From Verrucomicrobiales bacterium (GTDB lineage Bacteria > Verrucomicrobiota > Verrucomicrobiia > Verrucomicrobiales > DEV007): DNA of 64,000 nucleotides. How positions within the stretch are numbered: position 1 is the first letter of the stretch; the number at the start of each line of letters is the position of its first letter. This document shows positions 34,301-40,534 of the stretch, piece after piece. A program made the position numbers and the translations under genes. The stretch lies in the NCBI GenBank assembly GCA_016795385.1, contig JAEUHI010000079.1, forward strand, positions 55,080 to 119,079. The letters run 5' to 3'. The notes beneath the pieces were generated by a model that ran no database searches, was not told where the DNA came from, and was given only the letters and a program-made list of their open reading frames with translations.

Positions 34301-36130
34301 CACGCGCCGTCCGATCTCACGAACGGCACCACCAGCTTCACCTACACGATCAGCGACCCCTCCGCTGCCTCAGCAACGTCGACCGTCGCCATCACCATCG
34401 CACCCGAAGTCACCGGCTCCTGGCCGACCTTCGGCAACGGACCGGCCCATACCGGCTACGCCGCTTCGGCATTGGGTCGCACCGGCTGGTTGCAGCGATG
34501 GTCCCATACCCCCGGCGATTCGGCCGAAAGCCTGCAGCCGCCCTCCAGCGCAGGAGGCAAGGTTTTCCTCTCGTACAAGGATACCAACGGCAGCCGGCTC
34601 GTCGCCCTGGACTCCGACGACGGAAGCCCGGTCTGGTCCCGCACCTTCCCCGCCGCGTTTTCGATGAACCCGCCCAGTTACCATGAGGGCCAGGTCTACG
34701 TGCAGCGCGGCAATCACGACAATGACACCCAGCTCATCGCCGTCAACGCCGACACGGGCGACACCGTCTGGAGTTCTCCCCACTCTGCGCAATGGGAGTC
34801 GTACCTGGCCCCCACCGTGAGTGACCTCGGAGTGTTCGTCAACGGCGGCACCAACGGTGGCTTGTATGGCTTCGCCTATCCCAATGGATCGCAACTCTTC
34901 TTCCAGCAAAAGCCCCAGGTCTCCCAGTGGACTCCGGCCATCCTCGATTCGGAACTTTACGCCTTCGTGCAAGGTGACCTTGTCCGGCATGATCCCGCCA
35001 CCGGTGGGATCCTCTGGACCAAATCCCTTGGGTGGGGCGGCTTCGGCTCCACCATGGGCCGCACCATTGCTCTTGATGCGCGGCATGCCTACCTGATCAA
35101 CGACAGCCCCAGCGCCGCCGACAACGACGAAGATCTCGCCTGTATCCGTCTCGATGACCAAAGCACGGCTTGGTCGGTGAACGGCGACTACACCGGAACC
35201 CCCGCCGTCTCCGAAGGAACGGTGTTCGCCCTGAGCGGAAACGCCGTGGAGGCCAGGTCCACCGCGGATGGCCTCCTCATCGGCACCTATACCGCGACGG
35301 CAGGTGCCACCCTGATGGGTCAGGCCGTCATCACTGACGATCTTGTCATCGCCGCCTCGCCCACCAACACCTTCGTCTTTGGACGGTACGACCGGGTCCT
35401 GGTGGCAACGCTCAACCGAGGAGGGCACCTGGCCGTGGATGGCGATGCCCTTCTCATCTCCAGTCCTGCCACTGGCACGATCAGCGCATGGAGTTCACAA
35501 CCCGCTCTTACCTTCAGTCCTTCGGGCGGCACCTTCCCCGAGCCGGTGAATGTCGTGATTCACGCCTCCAGTTCCGGTGCCAGGATCCACTACACGATCG
35601 ATGGAAGCATGCCAGACTTCACCAGCCCCTGGATCACCTCCGGTGCCACCGTTCACCTGAATCGTTCCGCCACGGTACGGGCCATATCCGTGAATGGATC
35701 CGACGTCAGCCGCATTTTCGCCAGCTCCTTCATCATCGAGGATGTCGACAACGATGGGTTGCCGGACTGGTGGGAGATGAATCACTTCCAAAACCTTTCG
35801 GCCTCCTCGGACATCACCGACAGTGACTTTGACGGCAGCAGCGATACCGAGGAATTCATCGCAGGCACCAATCCCCTTTCCGATCTGGGCCACCTCGGCA
35901 TCGTCGTGGATACCTCGCGGCTCTCGCTTGCGAATGAGATCACGGTGCGTTGGTCTTCAAAAACCGGAATCCGATATGTCGTCGAAGTTTCCCAAGACCT
36001 TTCGACCTGGTCGGACGCGACCTCCATAATCGTCGGCACCGGCGCGCAGATGCAGCAAACCCTTTCCGTTTCGGATGATCGGAATCGATTCTTCCGCCTC
36101 CGCCTCATGCCTGCTGTCGGAGCGCCTTGA
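25364..36130 (+). CDS. Giant modular subtilase (S8) with four cadherin/Ig-PQQ-propeller repeats
   Basis: A 3588-residue secreted protein. GTG start is followed by a signal/anchor segment (KRSLPALLLLAILATAIWFGF). Residues ~135-225 are a propeptide-like region and ~225-530 the subtilisin domain with an intact triad: Asp277 (VIDTGIDYTHPDL), His332 (HGTHCAGTI) and Ser492 (GTSMACPHVAGA). Then come a carboxypeptidase-regulatory-like domain (~680-760), a jelly-roll-like region (~840-1010) and a short Ig-like part. Four tandem ~570-residue modules start at ~1096, 1670, 2235 and 2809; each has two cadherin/Ig-like domains (SLPA.G.LYQTSDG, then 'NDRDPDGD.LT..SFTQ..KG') and a PQQ-type propeller (FGNGP.HTGY start). 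A chitobiase-C-like domain (~3380-3455), Ca2+-type DVDNDGLPDWWE repeats and an FFRL tail close it. No PEP-CTERM signal. Likely an extracellular or surface protease; substrate unknown. Confidence 0.9.
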   Translation: MKRSLPALLLLAILATAIWFGFRQSKKSVSGDSPSIGQAAVPQEPALKPASTTAPPVYGEQTADSDAAGKPAPYETPSNNSDLPAASERERFLQGARIVQERATPPDANGNFTKKRVIEVENFKYRYLRVEESWTKNATTGEETLGEQLVMVADHFLVSLREDAKEAEFVETLEKLGSKVRRHLPGSAVYLVEIGSTELDVFDAKLSEFRLKAPMMKVVEPDYVAFALLTPNDPSFSSLWGLHNTGQTGGTGGADIDAPEAWDVSRGSSSVVVGVIDTGIDYTHPDLAANMWTNTGEIPNNGIDDDGNGYTDDTRGWDFVSNDNNPADDHYHGTHCAGTIGAVGDNGAGVVGVCHTVRLMALKFLSGSGGGTTSDAIEAVLYATANGATLTSNSWGGGGYSQTLKDAIDAAGTAGLLFVAAAGNNSTNTDLSPSYPASYDSPNIISVAASDHRDALASFTNYGATTVDLAAPGVSIYSTSPGNGYRSLSGTSMACPHVAGACALIKSARPAMNWAEIKDSILNNVNGVAGMNGKVLKNGRLNVARSLIIATEPYVTLNAISPSDGGQPGSSGNGDGILNPGEDIALGVTLKNVGAQPALGTSTTMTVTSSGNQVTVLQGNKTWGDIPVNGTVNTGATPFLLRIAPGTPTPHSFTIRLVTTDGSGGSWTSEAQMTVLTNSTISGRVTAVTGGGGISGALILYSGPSSGSTLTDSDGTYSLNLTDGVYEIRASAAGYNPSSATSVTVPPNATAVDFALGRSRVQVSPGSLTSTQFEDAVATKTLTISNDGDQPLSFTVNTALRESTLSLQTTPTMTPDAMTGLADSAPEVNATGQETPPWVAAGATKLPFFDGFESGSLNDWTNGSGAGTRQVVSTTAAAGTKSFYYDYQGSTGHFHGISRSFASASKPKSLSFWIRSGSTTTHDGYIVLTDGTYGDDLIWFFARGSGKFYVNGNLSGGDESFSYQANVWYKVEFRDLDWISKNFDYYVNGTLVKADIPFRNSATVDEVSQLWLYNFSTDSKAWWDDIRVLDNRLDWLTVAPDGTTLSPGQSATLTVTFDATDKTVGSYPGQIDISSNDPANPVVSVPATMEVLAAPNTPPVADPQSVTLNEDTQAVITLSGSDAEGHALTAQVLSLPALGSLYQTSDGVTRGQLITSTPATVSHPGKKLVYVPPPNANGSPYASFQFLMKDKRSQSGAATVTLQVDAVNDQPVAFNDSFSGLPGQVITPLAVLLNDLDPDNGQTLTISSFTQGQRGAVADNGNGTLSFTPEVNFTSGEDSFTYTVSDGAGGSSTATVNIAVGLLAAGPWPMMGRDAAHTGFYPGTLDGEVLSHAWSLQVSPQPLNQVSIAEGKVFVTPDIYYNETQFTAVDLATGTVAWKKVWPVQARSLNGPAYFRGALYVQRGNSTTSGDSPQIISLSSRNGTQNWATNFAAQGYEYLPPTVTEDAVYINGGYYGGMYAFGRETGNQIFFNSNLEQYHKWTPSVYNNKVYSFVNGKLNQHHLTTGVIEWTVDVKLETSSYDMDRAVAIAAGAAFATNYRYGGNELVCIDLSTQTVRWRVQTGFTGTPSVSGSRVYAYDTSGNVKSFDVNSGILQRTYTTGIGSGGLYQPIITNDVLIASSSSGTAIHDLTTGTKIQSIAAGGIPSLSNGYLLLAGTDGILRCYAVLGANTAPAATPLTSTCVEDETVTITLSGTDTDGDSLTALISSLPAKGTLYQTSDGVQVGDPITLAPVIVRNPQGQVIYRPAPDGFGSPYTTFKFKVNDGMVSSAEATATVNVTNVNDAPVAVDDVVYLRSGSILAAYTPTANDKDADGEVLTITAFTQPSKGALTQNGDGSLRYVPEVGFTEGSDTFQYTLQDGAGASASATVQILVSSAYGAEWSQFGNGPDHPGRYPGALGSEAWVQRWEYVSTGTLNPLSVASGKVFVAPTGNSNGYSHLIALDAGTGAEAWRAMLTSGGLNPPSFHKGKVYVQHNVHNDYRVRAFNAENGSQLWSSPYGCQGYRHFSPAVSDLGVYINGGTYGGIYGFDQNSGTQKFFNGTLEQEDQWTPAIHEGSVYSFVDGRLRNHHPETGAVQWSLNLTWNYASMNRTICCDSGKAYLTNDSVGGGELICIDLDERSVSWKVGGSFIGTPAISNGIVYACSGGLVKAYNSTNGVWIADFTATGASNLNGAPVVSSDLLFVASSSKTYIFHLATRTLLQTLNFGSHIAIADDLLYLSCSDNKVRAFGRAVPSNQIPLAQSAQVGIPEEAEVAIDLEATDHDGESLGYVIRSLPTQGALYQTADGGTRGAAITVVPTQVQNAEGRVIYQAPLNVFGNGVGSFTFTAHDRVSSSTAATVTINVAPVNDAPVAIDDVIALRPGEPLSDFRPELNDRDPDGDTLTVVSFTQGAKGQISQKPDGSLEYVPNGGFVSGTDSFTYTIRDAANLESEAMVHLTVSDTLGRSWPTFGAGPEHTGFLPIRLGTAAFTQRWQTNLTKTPHQLAIADGKVIATLKVYSQPSAIIALDSATGGELWRSTVTGANYVNPPTWHDGDVFYQFSNSSNSKLYRLNGLNGATVWQSPFGAQFEEYFAPAIDQTGVYVNGGTSGGIYGFNRTNGAQIFFTSLDQYDQWTPTLYNDGLYSFVKGVLSSHNKGSGAILWSLDFGWKWSGYDMNRTTACADGLLFLINDSVTIPSGDQELIGVDLGSRAVAWKVKGRFTGTPAVAHETVFAISGSTKNSVRAYDAQTGAFLASYNLPGSDTNLAVQPIVTADTLIVSSASKTYLFDLASRALRQTIPYGGNISLASESLFIASSDGNVRCFRIPSALNIPPAALSQTSGTGEDTPVALTLQGTDADGDPLNFAVTTLPALGTLHQTVDGITPAAAITNVPALVTHAGGKVVYRPPTDRHGSTLTTFQFSSSDGRANSAPATVTINVQPVNDAPVARPDSRMAAPGQVLSPLRELLNDFDIDGDALTLTSFTQPTLGSVVRNSDGTLRYHAPSDLTNGTTSFTYTISDPSAASATSTVAITIAPEVTGSWPTFGNGPAHTGYAASALGRTGWLQRWSHTPGDSAESLQPPSSAGGKVFLSYKDTNGSRLVALDSDDGSPVWSRTFPAAFSMNPPSYHEGQVYVQRGNHDNDTQLIAVNADTGDTVWSSPHSAQWESYLAPTVSDLGVFVNGGTNGGLYGFAYPNGSQLFFQQKPQVSQWTPAILDSELYAFVQGDLVRHDPATGGILWTKSLGWGGFGSTMGRTIALDARHAYLINDSPSAADNDEDLACIRLDDQSTAWSVNGDYTGTPAVSEGTVFALSGNAVEARSTADGLLIGTYTATAGATLMGQAVITDDLVIAASPTNTFVFGRYDRVLVATLNRGGHLAVDGDALLISSPATGTISAWSSQPALTFSPSGGTFPEPVNVVIHASSSGARIHYTIDGSMPDFTSPWITSGATVHLNRSATVRAISVNGSDVSRIFASSFIIEDVDNDGLPDWWEMNHFQNLSASSDITDSDFDGSSDTEEFIAGTNPLSDLGHLGIVVDTSRLSLANEITVRWSSKTGIRYVVEVSQDLSTWSDATSIIVGTGAQMQQTLSVSDDRNRFFRLRLMPAVGAP
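28648..35499 (+). repeat. Four ~1.7-kb in-frame tandem modules in the subtilase gene
   Basis: Module starts at about 28648, 30371, 32066 and 33788, ending near 35499; lengths are about 1.70-1.72 kb. Equivalent landmarks recur in each: LYQTSDGV / LYQTSDGV / LYQTADGG / LHQTVDGI, and VYINGGYYGG / VYINGGTYGG / VYVNGGTSGG / VFVNGGTNGG. Protein similarity is clear but DNA has diverged, so the duplications are old. Confidence 0.85.
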
Positions 36131-36403
36131 AACGGGGTCGCCCCACTTCCGGAACAAACAGGCAATCCGTGCAATCTGCACGGATGATCCAGGTTCCACA
36201 CGAACCCTAACAAACGCACACAGCGCTGGGTTTGGTTTCGATAAAAATTACCCTCCCAAGGCTCTTGGGAGGCTTGCCCGCATTGACTGCGGAGTACTGG
36301 AGAAGATGCTCTGGGAAGGAACCACCATCCCGAGCCACGACCACCTCGGCAGGTGGCGGGCGGCGCGGGATGGCGATCGGTTTCGAACCACAACCATCCT
36401 ACC
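36131..36403. other. Intergenic region with 9-bp perfect hairpin
   Basis: CCTCCCAAG (36252-36260) and CTTGGGAGG (36264-36272) form a perfect stem with loop GCT. On the minus strand the stem is followed by GTAATTTTTATC, giving intrinsic-terminator form in that direction; on the plus strand there is no T-tract, but it may still end the 10.8-kb subtilase transcript. The rest up to the next start shows no coding character. Confidence 0.5.
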
Positions 36404-37018
36404 ATGAAAACCTCCTCCACCTCACCCATCACATCATCCGTTCACGATCGCCTCGCTCCCTGGAAGAGGCTCGCGATCACCTTTGCGGGAGCCGCCTGCC
36501 TCTCGATCAGCGCCACGGCGGCCCCGATCGCCCAACCGAACCCTTCGCCGGGCCATGGCGGAGGGAACGAAAAAGAAGGCGTTTTCAATGAGTTCGCCGG
36601 AGGGTATCAGGGCAATTGCGTGCTGTCCTCGAATGGCATCACCGCCTTTGGTCGTGCCGATGCGTTCATCCGCGGCGGCAAATCCGGAGGCGGCCTCACC
36701 CTCCGTTCCACGATCTCCGCCAGCGGACAAACCATCAAGGTGAAGAGAAAACTCACCTTCAAACGGCGTTCCTTTAAGTCCAAAAGCGTCCTGATCGCCG
36801 CCGGAAACGTGCAACCCGGGTCCGGAGGCGGGAGGTTTACCGCCAAAGAGAACTTTCTGCGTTACAACGAAAACGCGACCTTCACCTCCAGCGGCGTCCC
36901 CCAGGCCATCACCATCTCGGGCGATGCGAGGTTTTTCCGGAATTCCATCCTTGTAACCGAGATCTGGAGCGTCTCGGGGCAATCGCTCGCCTTCAAATAT
37001 CGCCTGCGTCCCCGCTGA
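36404..37018 (+). CDS. Secreted hypothetical protein
   Basis: A 204-residue protein with a long n-region and signal peptide (LAPWKRLAITFAGAACLSISATA, residues ~18-40; ATG at 36404 chosen). The mature part is strand-rich with repeated short motifs (GNCVLSSNGITAFGRADAF, GLTLRSTISASGQTIKVKRKLTFKRRSFKS, ITISGDARFFRNSILV) suggesting a small beta-sandwich or barrel. It is basic and has a single Cys after processing. Related proteins are, to my knowledge, mostly uncharacterised. Expression as its own unit is likely, since hairpins flank it on both sides. Confidence 0.65.
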   Translation: MKTSSTSPITSSVHDRLAPWKRLAITFAGAACLSISATAAPIAQPNPSPGHGGGNEKEGVFNEFAGGYQGNCVLSSNGITAFGRADAFIRGGKSGGGLTLRSTISASGQTIKVKRKLTFKRRSFKSKSVLIAAGNVQPGSGGGRFTAKENFLRYNENATFTSSGVPQAITISGDARFFRNSILVTEIWSVSGQSLAFKYRLRPR

Positions 37019-37045
37019 CCCGTCGATCAGAGGTGCATCCTCCGC

Positions 37046-37072
37046 GATCTGCCGTGCTCCCGGCGGCAGATC
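37046..37072. terminator. Hairpin between convergent genes
   Basis: GATCTGCCG (37046-37054) and CGGCAGATC (37064-37072) form a perfect 9-bp stem with a 9-nt loop, placed between two convergent stop codons (37018 and 37106). There is no long T-tract, so termination strength is uncertain. Confidence 0.6.
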
Positions 37073-37105
37073 GTTACACCCTCGCGACAGCCACGCGTCG
37101 CAAGA

Positions 37106-38371
37106 CTAACGAAAGCCCACCAAGACCCATCCTTGGTCGACCATGCCCTCGTATTGGGCCTTCAGACCCAGGGCCGCCCGCACTGGTTTTTCTTTTCCCC
37201 GTCCGCCCTTCCCGATACGGGAAAGCGAGACCTTGGAGCGGAAGGTCTTGAGTTCGTCCGCACTCATGTCGAAGACGCTGCCTCGTCCGTTCATCCGCGC
37301 GCTGATGTTTTGAGGGCGCGCTCCCGAGGTATCGAAATGCACGACCCGGAGCAGACGCGAGACGCCGCGGCAATGCAGGTGACAGGCGTGGCGGTCCCCG
37401 CTCTCGTTCTGCAGCGAGGCGAAGAAGGTGCGGGATCGGGTGGGCCCCGACGTCAGCCGCAAGAGCTGCGTCCGCCCCGCCTGATCGTGATCGAAATGGC
37501 TGTGCCCACCGTGGGAATGAGTCCCGCCCCCTTCCGACTCGTAGACGTCATTTCCCAGATGGCTGGCGGGATCCTGGCTGAGGCCGAGACGCAGGTCGGG
37601 ACGATGATGGTCGTCGTCGTGATGATCCTCCGGCGCAAATTCAAGCGGGCCGTTGATGAAAAGCGGCTCGCCGAGCTCCACGGGGACTCTCGCGAGGTTA
37701 TTCCCCTCGTCGAGCTCGAGGATGTGATTTTCGGGATCGACCTCGGACTCCAGCCAGTAGGTGCCGGCAGGCAGGCCCGCGACATCGATGTTCTGACCGA
37801 TGAGGTCTTTCCTGTAGATATCGACCCAGCCTACCGAGATCCCCTGGAACAATTCCCCGCACGAACGATACACCCGGATGAGCGGATACCCTGGCAGCGC
37901 GGGATCGTGGGGCGCGGAATCGAGCAGGCAAAAGCTCGTCTTTCCGCTCTGCCGCAGCACTTCGCCGACGCCGCCACCGGGAAGATATTCCCGCAGCCGG
38001 TAGACCGCCCAGTCCTCGAGATGCACGTGGTCGTGGCCGGGATGGAACTCGAATCGTCCTGCGGGTCGGTCGTAATGGGATCCGTCGTCACGGAAGATCC
38101 GCTGATTCACATCCTGCGTCCCATCCGGATTTGCCGGCAGCACACCGACGACATGGAGAGCCCCCGCCCCGATGTTCGGCGTGCCGTTGGCGAATCGCAA
38201 AAGGACGCGATCTCCGTTCGTGACATGGTCGTGGCTCTGGAGATCGCTCTCGCGGACCGTGATGTCAGGGAGGAGATCCTGGGCGGCGAGCGTCGTGCCA
38301 CCGGCGAGGGCGATCACCGCGAGCGCGAGGAAAGGATGGGGGAATTTTTGCCGGTTCATCCGTGCGGACAT
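37106..38371 (-). CDS. Secreted lysyl oxidase homologue
   Basis: A 421-residue exported protein (ATG at 38371; a second ATG at 38359 is equally possible; both precede the signal peptide FLALAVIALAGGTTLAAQ). It aligns by eye with the animal lysyl oxidase catalytic domain: the Cu-binding block FHPGHDHVHLEDWAVYRL (His110, 113, 115, 117), SGKTSFCL with Lys144, and QGISVGWVDIYRKDLIGQNID with Tyr186. Lys and Tyr in these positions form the lysine tyrosylquinone cofactor of LOX enzymes, so catalysis (oxidative deamination of lysine to aldehyde) is plausible. The later part is His-rich (DHHDDDHHRPD, HSHGGHSHFDHD), an additional metal-binding segment, followed by a basic C-terminal region of about 100 residues. 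Secreted; role in matrix cross-linking is inference. Confidence 0.85.
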   Translation of the reverse strand: MSARMNRQKFPHPFLALAVIALAGGTTLAAQDLLPDITVRESDLQSHDHVTNGDRVLLRFANGTPNIGAGALHVVGVLPANPDGTQDVNQRIFRDDGSHYDRPAGRFEFHPGHDHVHLEDWAVYRLREYLPGGGVGEVLRQSGKTSFCLLDSAPHDPALPGYPLIRVYRSCGELFQGISVGWVDIYRKDLIGQNIDVAGLPAGTYWLESEVDPENHILELDEGNNLARVPVELGEPLFINGPLEFAPEDHHDDDHHRPDLRLGLSQDPASHLGNDVYESEGGGTHSHGGHSHFDHDQAGRTQLLRLTSGPTRSRTFFASLQNESGDRHACHLHCRGVSRLLRVVHFDTSGARPQNISARMNGRGSVFDMSADELKTFRSKVSLSRIGKGGRGKEKPVRAALGLKAQYEGMVDQGWVLVGFR

Positions 38372-38439
38372 CGAGGCAAAACCTCGCCCGGTCCGACCGG
38401 GTCAGTCAATGGATTTTGCGACGAAGGGACGCGGCGATC

Positions 38440-39300
38440 TTAACGGGGATCCAACCTCTCCAGCGCCGCCGCGATCTCACGCTCGATCACCTCGAGCGAA
38501 TTCAGCAGCGTCGTCGGTGCCGGCACGGGCGTGACCTCGTTCGTCAGCGGATCCCAGTTCACCGGACCGTAGCGGCAGGGTGCCGGATTGCCCGTCAGAA
38601 GATGGGCACCGGCATCGCCTTTGTTGAAATGCCAGAACTCGAAGGGGAAATGCATGAAACCCCGCGCCTCCATCACCTCCGTGATGGCGAGCCGGTTCTC
38701 AAGCTCCTCCGCCGTGATGTAGGGCGATCGCATCGGGGTGCGTTCGCTCATCTCAAGGTAGGGCACGCCGCGCCAGACCTCGCCGCCGCCATCGCGACGG
38801 AAGACGGAAATGTCGATCGCCGATCCCGACATGTGCGTACCGATCTTCGGCATGTTCGCCGTCAGAACGATGGCCCGGCGGAAGACAAACTCCGGCGTCG
38901 GGATTTCCCCGCCCAGTTCCCAGAGACATTTCTTCAAGACATTGTCGAAGACCGAGGGACGCCGCACCAGTTGGCGCTGCATCTCCAGCGAGCGGAAGCC
39001 GTCCTCGATCTTCAACACCCAGCCGCGTTCGTTCATGTCGCGCCCCGCCTCGACCACCTCGCGGGCGAGCGACTCGCGCATGAAGAAAACGCGATCGAGA
39101 TCGCCGGCGATCTTCGAATCCGAGAAGAGCATCTCCACCCCCGCCTCGATCGCGAGGTCAGGGAGCGAAGCAAATCCCTCGCCACATTCGTTCACGGGAA
39201 ACGCGATGAGTTGTTCCACCATCGCATAACCCTGTTCCATCTGTTCGGACCAGTAGGCGCGGCGGGCGGCCTGGTCGGTGTCGGGGGAAAGGTCGGTCAT
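38440..39300 (-). CDS. D-alanyl-D-alanine dipeptidase-like (M15, VanX family)
   Basis: A 286-residue protein with the zinc-binding motifs of M15D peptidases: THMSGSAIDISV (His and Asp ligands, 'SxHxxGxAxD' pattern) and EFWHFN (ExWH: catalytic Glu and third ligand His). An Arg in the conserved EDGFRSLEMQ stretch fits the substrate-stabilising Arg. It is somewhat longer than VanX (~200 residues), with an additional N-terminal helical part. No signal peptide is seen, so it acts in the cytoplasm, where family members hydrolyse D-Ala-D-Ala or process cell-wall peptides for recycling. No VanH/VanA genes lie nearby, so vancomycin resistance is not implied. ATG at 39300 chosen (MTDLSPDTDQ). Confidence 0.82.
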   Translation of the reverse strand: MTDLSPDTDQAARRAYWSEQMEQGYAMVEQLIAFPVNECGEGFASLPDLAIEAGVEMLFSDSKIAGDLDRVFFMRESLAREVVEAGRDMNERGWVLKIEDGFRSLEMQRQLVRRPSVFDNVLKKCLWELGGEIPTPEFVFRRAIVLTANMPKIGTHMSGSAIDISVFRRDGGGEVWRGVPYLEMSERTPMRSPYITAEELENRLAITEVMEARGFMHFPFEFWHFNKGDAGAHLLTGNPAPCRYGPVNWDPLTNEVTPVPAPTTLLNSLEVIEREIAAALERLDPR

Positions 39301-39455
39301 GGGGCGAGTGTCGCGGATGGTTACACCCGTTGGCAACCCGCTGGAAAGGCTCGATCGCGGAAGTCCTGCAGCCGCCCTCACGGAGGCAGCGGGACGAGGG
39401 TCATGCGACGTCCGGTTCCGCTCCCCTGCTTCCCGTTACTGAAACACGGAACGCT

Positions 39456-40253
39456 TCACGGCAGACCGCGAACCCGGAAAAATCGTTCTTTCCATTCGTG
39501 CGGCACCAGCCACGGACTCATCGGCGCGGGATCAACATCCACCCATCTTTGCGGATCCGATAGATTGTCACTCATTTGGAGCACTCCCTCAAAGACGATC
39601 ACAATTTCTTCGCCGACCGAGATGAGGAGGATCGTCTCGCCAGCCGGCAGCATCGGCAGTTGCACAAGGGTCACCGCGTCCAAATATCCCCGGTCGCCCG
39701 GGTTGCCATCGTTGTATATGAAAGAGATCTGCATGCTCCGTGTCAGATCCCACGGCTCCGGAAACTGGAAAAGATATCGATAAGTTTCCCACTCACCGTT
39801 CACACTTTTCAGGCCTTCGAGTCCATTGGGGGCGGCATAGAGAAAACTGTTATCCTGACGTCGCCCCGCCAACGAGGCCTTCACCGTCTGAAAGCCGCCT
39901 GTATCCACCCTTGCCTTGAAGGTAAGGAGAAAATTTCGTCGTTCCGTCGCCACCGCCGGAAAAAACCGGAAGAGATCAGCGCGAGACGCGGGTGCTGGAT
40001 TTGTTCTCGCGTAGGCGATCCCATCAGGAGCCTTCGTCAGGTCAGCGACCCTTTCACCGCCTGACCACGGAGCAAAAATCACCTCCTCAAAACTGCCGTT
40101 CTGATCCGCTTTCGAAAGGATCACATTCACGGCCTCCTGCGCCGAGACATTACGCCCGCAGATCGCGACCACCATTCCGCCGATAAGACCACACGACCAG
40201 AAACGCTGGAAGAGTTGATGAGTGATGATTCGAGCATTCCGGAATTCCTTCAT
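39456..40253 (-). CDS. Secreted hypothetical protein with C-terminal FFRV-type domain
   Basis: A 265-residue protein with a basic N-terminus and signal-like segment (FWSCGLIGGMVVAICGRNVSAQ). Residues ~35-190 look like a beta-sandwich/carbohydrate-binding fold ('FLLTFKARVDTGGFQTVKASLAGRRQDNSFLY', 'WETYRYLFQFPEPWD', 'GYLDAVTLVQLP'). The C-terminal ~55 residues (ILLISVGEEIVIVFEGVLQMSDNLSDPQRWVDVD...ERFFRVRGLP) match a short terminal domain that also ends the giant subtilase (RYVVEVSQDLSTWSDAT...RFFRLRL). No function assigned. Base composition is less GC-rich than neighbours. Confidence 0.65.
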   Translation of the reverse strand: MKEFRNARIITHQLFQRFWSCGLIGGMVVAICGRNVSAQEAVNVILSKADQNGSFEEVIFAPWSGGERVADLTKAPDGIAYARTNPAPASRADLFRFFPAVATERRNFLLTFKARVDTGGFQTVKASLAGRRQDNSFLYAAPNGLEGLKSVNGEWETYRYLFQFPEPWDLTRSMQISFIYNDGNPGDRGYLDAVTLVQLPMLPAGETILLISVGEEIVIVFEGVLQMSDNLSDPQRWVDVDPAPMSPWLVPHEWKERFFRVRGLP

Positions 40254-40534
40254 GATCTCTTCAAAGATTCAATAGCGTGATACACGGTAAGTTGAGGTCA
40301 GGGGAGACAGCTCGAGTTACGCGCTGGGCTCCACAGCATCCAACTGCCCGATGCGATGATTTCAAGAAAAGATTGGGATTGAAGACGGTTCGCGGCGGCT
40401 TCACGCCATCAGCACGCAGGAATCACGACAGCACGCACGGGTTCGTTTTGTCGTCATGGAGAAAAATCGGTCATGAGTCGATCGATGTCCCCGGGAGTTT
40501 GGCGCGGGTCGAGAAAGAATGCCGCCCTGGCACC

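Noticed and set aside
38440..39300. Vancomycin-resistance gene vanX
   Set aside because: Only the dipeptidase fold is present; no vanH, vanA or vanRS genes are nearby and such dipeptidases are common in cell-wall recycling.
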